64,000 nucleotides of DNA from Holothuria scabra. Taxonomy: Eukaryota; Echinodermata; Holothuroidea; Aspidochirotida; Holothuriidae. The notes beneath the pieces were generated by a model. That model ran no database searches, was not told where the DNA came from, and saw nothing but the letters and a program-made list of their open reading frames with translations. Shown here in pieces: positions 58,471 to 64,000 of this stretch. Location: NCBI GenBank assembly GCA_037179385.1, contig CM074187.1, positions 48,952,879-49,016,878 of the forward strand, in the 5' to 3' direction. The translations under genes were made by a program, and so were the position numbers. Positions within the stretch are counted from its first letter, which is position 1, and each line of letters begins with the position of its first letter.

Positions 58471-58958
58471 AAAAATGTCAGGGAACAATGTTAGGGGACC
58501 ACGGAACACTGACTATGGGGCTGAAGTAAAATGTGTGTTGTACCTTCTCCTCAAATTTTTAAAGATTTATGAATAAACAATTGTTTACGCGAATCTTTTT
58601 TAGCTTTGGACGTTTATAATTTTTAAACAGTTAGAAATGTTTGTTAACAAAAAATTTCATAACTTTACTAGGAAATGTTGCTAGCAGTTCAAACTGATAA
58701 TCATTGTCCTCAGTACCATGCGATTTCTGTTCGATACAAAAGACAAGGAGACCAGTGTAGTAAATGCTGGCGCCGTTACTCTTGATTGTTTGTAGTGAAA
58801 TAGTTCATCCATTTGTCACAATATCTTTTACAAATCGGTTCACTTATTCCAAATTAGTGGCTGAATCTTAAGCACACAACTTCAAAGTTGATCCCAGTAG
58901 AACAAGGGCCGGAGTTATCCGTGGTCCATTTTCTTCTACTAAGATCGAATGTTTCAAA

Positions 58959-61500
58959 TCACACCCAATGTGATGGTAAGGGACGAACTTTCCTTTCGAT
59001 TAAAGTCTTGTTTACATCTAGAATATGTTTTACTAAACTTGGTAGAAAAAATGGTTTTGATGTTAAATGATTTCGGTCTCTCCAAGGATAAGTTTTAATT
59101 GCACAGCTGATAAGGTGAGGTTTGATTGGTTGACCAAGGAACATTATCATTCTCGTTATTTCTCTTTCCGTGTGCTCTATAAGATCCCTGTAGTAGACTA
59201 TTAACAGTCGTTTACTATTTTTTATCCACGACAGATTTAAATCGTGCCAGTACTTGAAGGACTCTTTGGTGCTCTTAATCCATACCTCTGTAAAATAAGT
59301 AAAAAAAAGGGTAATAGAAATAGATAAAACTAGGTATTTGTTTTAACATGTACGCAAGAAGATCTAGAAAACGTTGTCCAACCACTAAGTTATGAGTAGG
59401 ACTCACAGATTTCCTAGAAATGGACAGAGGATCAAGTGACCTAAACTGTCGCACGCAAGAGAACCGAAAAATCGGCACCAAGATGGCCACCGTGAAGCCT
59501 TAATATGTATGATTTGAAGACCACTCTGTAACATTTCAAACATAATTCGGACTTGAATGGGAAAAACATCGTCTTCCTTCAATCCATTCAGTGAGTTTGA
59601 CCTTACCTGGCATCATTTCGGAAAAAGTCAAGTTTCTCGCTAAATCTATCAATTTAGACTACTTGAGCACGTCCAGAATTTCACACACAAAATCATAGCA
59701 GGAAGCCATCTTGCTAAGCCTATACTCACACGTGGGTAGCGACGATCTACGCAAGAACGTAAGTGCAACAAACTATGCCCATGTATATTGGAAGTCAGTG
59801 GTAAGACAACAAGCTGTGCCTTACAGCCGGGAACTTAAGACCAAGGTTATTAGTAACAGGCTGGACGAAAGTTTCATTACGTTCGTAGGCCTCAGGTAAA
59901 AAAAATGCAAAAACAGTTTCAATTTCTCGTAATGTATCTTCTTTTATGCATATTCTTTTTTTAACAATTTGCATGAAAAACTCTTACTAGGCATCAAGTT
60001 GGTCATTGTGTCTCCGGTACATGTACAGGTTGGCAATGTCCATTACCAAATTGTTAAGGTTTCTATTTAAATCGCACATCCACAACACGAATCTTTCTCC
60101 ATATTGCACAGAAAACCGTATGACGTCCCAGCCTACCTGCTCTACTTTCTATCAGATGTCTGACCTCTGCGTTTGTTTTGTTTCGCACGAACGTGTGAAC
60201 CCGGAAAAACTCTGAAACAGATGATTCGAATGGATTCCTGATGAGGAGAATGGCTCCCTCAAAAGAACGGACATGGCTTTCTTCGTAAAGGTGAGATTTG
60301 ACTACAATTCCTCGTCCATCTTTGTAGTCGATTTGACATCCTTTGAGGGCTTGGTGAAAAGAAACAAAAACAAGGGATATACATGCAAACAGAAACTTTA
60401 TATTTTTCATATATTTTCGTTTCATCTAAACCAGGTCTTATTCTAAGACCCTCCAGAGATCACCTCTAAAAACGTGAAAAAGATGATTTTGGGCCAAAAC
60501 AGGTAGTTAGTTAATACGTTTTGCAAATGTTCCATGAGTCGAAAAACTCATTGTTCTCTTTATCCATCCACCTACTCAAAGTGGCACTGCCCTAGACACC
60601 TCTATCCCTCAAGTAACAAAACTTAAGGGTACTTCCTGGACCCCCATGACGCCACTGTAGGCAAGGGGTTGCAAAATATGCCCACGTTAATTCCTGCCTG
60701 TCGTAAGAGGCGACTGAAGGGAAACGAACTTTAACTTTTTATCTAGTTGACTGACACTTTATAACACATTCGTGTTGGTGTGTCGTTAAATCTCATCTAA
60801 CTGACTGACCGACCGACCGACCGACCGACCGACCGACCGACAGACCGACTGACTGACTGACTCACTGACTGACTGACTCACTGACTGACTGACTCACTGA
60901 CTGACTCACTGATTGACTGACTCACTGACTGACTGACTCACTAACTTGACCATGAAAAAAGAGTGAACTAAGTCACTTTCTAATAGAGTGAAAACTATGA
61001 ATTCACTTCATTAGAGTGTAAATTCACTCCGAGAGAATTCACTCCTCTTTGATGAGTGAAAATTTACTCTTAAACGAGTGCCTACAGTGATCACTCTATC
61101 TTAAGAGTGATCAATGTAGGCGCTCCATGAAGAGTGAAACGTCGTTCTTTTGGAGTGAATTTCACTCTTCATGGAGTACATTTCACTCTCCGTGGAGTGA
61201 ATATACACTCTTATGCAGTGTACTTCCTGTCTTCACTCTATTAGAGAGTGACTTACTTCACTCTTTTACATTTGGAGAGTAGAGTGTCAGATTAGAAAGA
61301 AGAAACCTCACCTTTAGACGAGTCCATTTGTACTTCATACTTTCGGTAAACCGAAGTGGTGTATATCTGTGTCGCTATCTGCAACATGTACCTGGTCCAA
61401 GTATTTCCCGACCTAGGGAAACTAGCTAAAGCAACCAACGGCATCGAATCCTTAGGAGCAAATTTAATATCTTGTTCAACGTTGGTACATAGCGTTGAAT
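58959..61500 (-). CDS. WSCD-type sulfotransferase, last three coding exons (5' part not found)
   Basis: Exons, minus strand: 61,500-61,312, 60,340-60,165 and 59,285-58,959. Junction phases agree: donor AAAG|GTGAGG (phase 1) with acceptor CTCAAAG, and donor GCAGAG|GTCAGA (phase 0) with acceptor TTTTACAGAG. Joined they give 229 residues. Exon 1 carries [18 protein letters not shown], the loop that binds the 5'-phosphosulfate part of PAPS. Exon 2 has GRGIVVKSH and [20 protein letters not shown], the 3'-phosphate site. Exon 3 has [11 protein letters not shown] and MIMFLGQPI, the late strand and helix of the fold, and a TGA stop. Residue order matches the WSCD/sialate O-sulfotransferase family, usually Golgi membrane proteins using PAPS as donor. 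Exon 1 starts in mid-codon after CCCTGATCAG, so at least one upstream exon exists. No WSC domain or membrane anchor was found in the window, so substrate is unknown. Confidence 0.8.
59404..59799. mobile_element. MITE, second member of the 1,406 family
   Basis: The left arm (CACAGATTTCCTAGAAATGG, then CACCAAGATGG) and right arm, reverse complement (CACTGACTTCCAATATACATGG, then TAGATCGTCGCTACC, AAGATGG), match the arms of the element at 1,406-1,775 in order. Flanks GTAGGACT and GTAAGACA may be a worn octamer duplication. It lies in the last intron of the sulfotransferase gene. Confidence 0.55.
60630..60656 (-). mobile_element. Solo hAT-like end in intron
   Basis: In reverse complement it reads CAGTGGCGTCATGGGGGTCC, a hAT-like terminus. 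No partner end was found. Confidence 0.4.
60661..60800 (+). mobile_element. SINE-like element, 3' part
   Basis: CCTGTCGTAAGAGGCGAC followed by TGAAGGG, then GTTGGTGTGTCGTTAAATC and CATCTAACTGACTGAC. The 3' end resembles the other SINE's CATCTAACTAACTGAC tail, so both may use the same LINE machinery. The CCTGTCGTAAGAGGCGAC block is one I associate with SINEs of several invertebrates. That association is from memory and unverified. Confidence 0.5.
60788..60945 (+). repeat. GACT/GACC microsatellite
   Basis: Runs of GACC, then GACT with interspersed CACT units. It continues directly from the SINE-like 3' end, so it is probably an expanded SINE tail. Intronic in the sulfotransferase gene. Confidence 0.9.
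60957..61267. mobile_element. Full-length foldback element of GAGTGAA blocks (311 bp)
   Basis: The ends AAAAGAGTGAAC and, in reverse complement, AAAAGAGTGAAG begin arms that stay similar for their whole length (TAAGTCACT, CTAATAGAGTGAA). The centre near 61,100 pairs TACAGTGATCACTCT with AGAGTGATCAATGTA. Within each arm GAGTGAA/TTCACTC recurs many times. It sits 45 bp downstream of the donor site at 61,311. Confidence 0.7.
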
Positions 61501-62104
61501 CTGATCAGGGGAAGAAGATTTAGGGGAGGAAACTTGAAGCTTTATTTAGAAAGAGGGAAATAGGCATGCTTCTTTTTTTACTATGATTCCGTGCCGAAGG
61601 CAGGCAACTTGAGAATTCACACGGTGGTGTCTAATGTGTCTGTGTGCGTGTCTGTGGCTGTGACTGTGACACTATCGTATATGTGTTTGTGTGACGGTTT
61701 CTTTGTAAACACGGCATCTCTCAAGCATTCAAGACAGCAATGACTAACAATTTTACTGAGGTACAAATGAGAAACCAAGCTTAAAGAGCAAAATCAATTC
61801 AAATAAAATGCTTATACAATATAATAATTAGAGTTAATTTCTTTTAGATTAAAAGACAACTTCCCCAAGCTTACATTGTCCTCGCAGAAAGGCTTCTTGG
61901 TGTCATACCTTCCATATGCAACGGATATTAATGGAAACATTATTAAAGATTCTTAAACATTAAGTAAATAACGGGGAAGTACACGTTACTGACATAAGAT
62001 TGGATGATACTTCATTAAGACGAAAACTTTACTGAATATCAGCGAGTTATATCTTACTCAACTGAGTTGAATCCTTTTCCGTAAGTCTGGAATAGGATAA
62101 TACA
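61501..62104. other. Region upstream of the first recognised sulfotransferase exon
   Basis: A pyrimidine-rich tract (minus strand) leads into the acceptor at 61,501. The stretch 61,580-61,720 looks like a worn head of the AGGTCA repeat (CCGTGCCGAAGGCAGGCAA then a TGTGTCTGTG run). A donor-like GACAAT|GTAAGC near 61,873 has no exon I can defend. Confidence 0.35.
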
Positions 62105-62508
62105 TGTTAGACCCATTCCTTGCCGAAGGCAGGCAAGGAATCTATGCGATGGTGATGTCGTGTGTGTGTATGTGTGTTTGTGACACTCCTTGTAATCGCG
62201 ATATCTTGAGATAGGAATGACTGACACTTTTCATATTTGGTATATAGATTTGCCATGGTAAAAAAAAAAGAACCCTATTGTTTTTGGTGGAGGTCAAAGG
62301 TCATTTGAGGTCACCAGAGATCAAAGACCGAAAACCTCGTTATTGCGATATCTTGAGATAGGAATGACCGACACTTTTCATATTTGGTATATTGATTTGC
62401 CATGTTGAGAGGAAGAACCCTGTTGTTTTTGGTGGAGGTCAAAGGTCATTTGAGGTCACCAGAGGTCAATGATGGAAAAACCTTGTAATAACGATATCTC
62501 GAGGTAGG
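62105..62508 (+). repeat. AGGTCA-bearing repeat with hairpin head and two-plus modules
   Basis: Hairpin ATTCCTTGCCGAAGGCAGG then CAAGGAAT at 62,114-62,141, then TATGCGATGGTGATGTCG. Modules from about 62,185 and 62,335 carry GATATCTTGAGATAGGAATG, TTTTCATATTTGGTATAT and an exact AGGTCAAAGGTCA at 62,291-62,303 and 62,436-62,448, each followed by TTTG and AGGTCA. A third module stops at 62,508. Confidence 0.75.
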
Positions 62509-62510
62509 GG

Positions 62511-62537
62511 CGTCTCAAAATCCTGGATCCGCCACTG
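62511..62537 (-). mobile_element. Solo hAT-like end
   Basis: In reverse complement CAGTGGCGGATCCAGGATTT, a hAT-like terminus directly joined to the broken AGGTCA repeat. The insertion or a later deletion may have truncated that repeat. Confidence 0.45.
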
Positions 62538-63064
62538 GCCCTTCTTTCCACACCTTCTTGAACCATTGCGTCAGCCCACTCTAGATGAAAAAATCTCGTC
62601 ATATCACCCACCTACAGCAGTACTTCTCCCGACTGAGGTTATCACTGAAAACATATATTGTAGATCATTGGAAATTTGCTGCCCAAATTGTAGCTCTTTC
62701 GTTCACCTATGATTTAATCATGGAGCTACTACAAATTGAGTAAAACCAGCTTATTTCCTTTTGAAAAAATCATGTTGGCAAAGAGTGCATGGGAACTCTG
62801 TAAGAAAAATAACGTACCTACATGCTCCTCTTGATTTGAACTGAATAAGTTTTGCAAGCTATATAACCCTACAGCTTTAGAAATATATAGATCCAAATAA
62901 GAAAATTTAAACCACAAATGCATGCAGAAAACTTGGATTTAGTATAAAATTTGTATGATCCACAGAAACCCACTAACCAAAGCAATTCTTTTTTTCATCT
63001 ACAAAACTTGATTCCCTTTAAAATGCTCGTTTCAGTGGTTTATGAGGACAATTACAAAGCACCC
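62538..63064. other. Unassigned sequence
   Basis: No coding region found. The 64-codon minus-strand frame (62,923-62,729) is unrecognised. Confidence 0.25.
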
Positions 63065-63107
63065 CTTTTCGGCAAGGAATCACTAAGCCTTTTGGCTTTC
63101 TGGTGTA
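63065..63107 (+). repeat. 3' end of the AGGTCA repeat family
   Basis: GGCAAGGAATCACTAAGC and TTTTGGCTTTCTGGT match 2,703-2,735. It probably once joined the head at 62,105, with about 500 bp of other DNA now between. Confidence 0.5.
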
Positions 63108-64000
63108 GAAGTCTAAAGGCAAGAAGTCGGTCACATTGAAACTGAGGGGCCCTTTTAGAAGCGCAGAACTCTTTCAAGCGCAGGACTTCCATTTTCATCC
63201 TTTGCCAAAAGACCGTAGCTTGTAGGGGGCAGGGGAGAAGTGAGATTTAAAAATCGCAAATACACCAAGTGCTAAGAGATGGTGAGACACAACGTATAGG
63301 GAGTGTCTAAACAACACCTTACAGGTTAAGAGTATGCCCAGACTTAGGCCCTAGACTCTGGCTCTTCCCCAAAGAATCGAGAGGATTTTGCGAAATCATT
63401 TTTCGGATTTTGAGAGAAACATAACTCACAGCCGCTATAATTTGACCACCACATTTAAAAAATTTTCTTTTCAAGTTTAAAGAGAGAGCGCAGTAACATG
63501 CCTCTCTTCTGAACAATTCTAAAGATGGTAAGGAGTGAAATATACTAGTAACAAAAATAAATGGATTTAGGGCTTTTGCTAAACAGCCAATGAATCGACA
63601 TAGAAATTTGAAACATGACCGCCACTGCACAAACTCGGCTGTCTACAAAGTTAAACTCCTATTTGATAAATCGTTACAAGTTGCATGTTTCAAATTTCTA
63701 GGCCGTTGACTCCTTCAACGGCCGGCAAAGACGTACGAGACGGGGACAGGTGAGCGAAGGGTGTTCAGTGCGGAGAGCAATACTTTGCCATTTACAATGC
63801 GAAAGATATTAGGAGTGAAATCATTCATGGTTTGGGAAATTTGAAAAGTGCCATTAGAGCCCACATTTTGAGCTTTAACCAGATGGGAAGCACTGTATTT
63901 ACTGTAAAATATTGTGAAGAATCAAACAAAAGAAATGATTTTTCAGGTTGAAACCTATAAGAAGCTTGGTCTGAGTGTGTATAGAATTTATGGTGAGCTA
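63108..64000. other. Unassigned sequence at the window edge
   Basis: The 103-codon minus-strand frame (63,630-63,319) contains LAKALNPFIFV, which faintly recalls the NPxxY region of a G-protein-coupled receptor, but the rest does not fit. A 17-bp inverted repeat lies at 63,601-63,617 and 63,684-63,700. Missing upstream exons of the sulfotransferase may lie here or beyond. Confidence 0.25.

Noticed and set aside
58301..58576. 91-codon frame overlapping the SINE
   Set aside because: It translates SINE sequence in antisense. The element has polymerase III boxes and target duplications.
60063..60425. A 120-residue minus-strand open frame that begins [18 protein letters not shown], like a secreted protein
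   Set aside because: The hydrophobic start is the translation of the polypyrimidine tract before the acceptor at 60,341. The middle is sulfotransferase exon 2, and the end runs past the donor at 60,164 into intron.
61873..61960. Candidate upstream exon ending GACAAT|GTAAGC
   Set aside because: The frame needed to join the phase-1 start at 61,500 contains a stop, and no convincing acceptor was found.
63319..63630. G-protein-coupled receptor fragment (LAKALNPFIFV)
   Set aside because: Only a short NPxxY-like string matches. Flanking residues do not form the expected membrane segment and no neighbouring exon supports it.

Overview
The window is animal nuclear DNA. It is AT-rich and almost entirely non-coding, with intron-interrupted genes, a tRNA-derived SINE carrying a perfect RNA polymerase III B box, LINE debris and many non-autonomous DNA transposons with target-site duplications. 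The repeat types and the WSCD-like sulfotransferase suggest a marine invertebrate, possibly an echinoderm or another invertebrate deuterostome; no sequence here fixes the species. No bacterial or organellar gene organisation was seen.

Layout. Positions 1-15,640 hold a decayed LINE fragment, palindromic MITEs, diverged interspersed repeats, a SINE and two nested hAT-like elements whose 8-bp target duplications are both intact (10,587-13,466 and 11,601-13,091). Positions 15,641-40,616, 39% of the window, are one head-to-tail array of about 3,062-bp units. Each unit is a 474-475-bp TTAA-flanked MITE plus a spacer of about 2,588 bp. There are nine MITEs and eight spacers, and the array begins and ends exactly on a MITE. 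Units look almost identical and differ mostly in homopolymer or dinucleotide runs. I read this as recent amplification by unequal recombination between two direct MITE copies.

Positions 40,617-58,500 return to ordinary TE-rich DNA: SINEs, another hAT-like element with an intact target duplication, four of five copies of a roughly 290-bp repeat, a modular repeat, a MITE filled with a 21-bp minisatellite and abutting a near-perfect hairpin, and a repeat whose roughly 155-bp modules carry AGGTCA direct repeats. On the minus strand at 46,289-45,336 two exons with compatible phase would encode a small secreted peptide.

Positions 58,959-61,500 (minus strand) contain the best-supported gene: the last three coding exons of a WSCD-type sulfotransferase, with both PAPS-binding motifs, matching splice phases and a stop codon. 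Its upstream exons were not found. Its introns host two MITEs, a SINE and a GACT/GACC microsatellite. The rest to 64,000 holds further copies of the AGGTCA repeat and sequence I could not assign. All identifications are from reading the sequence; no database search was possible.
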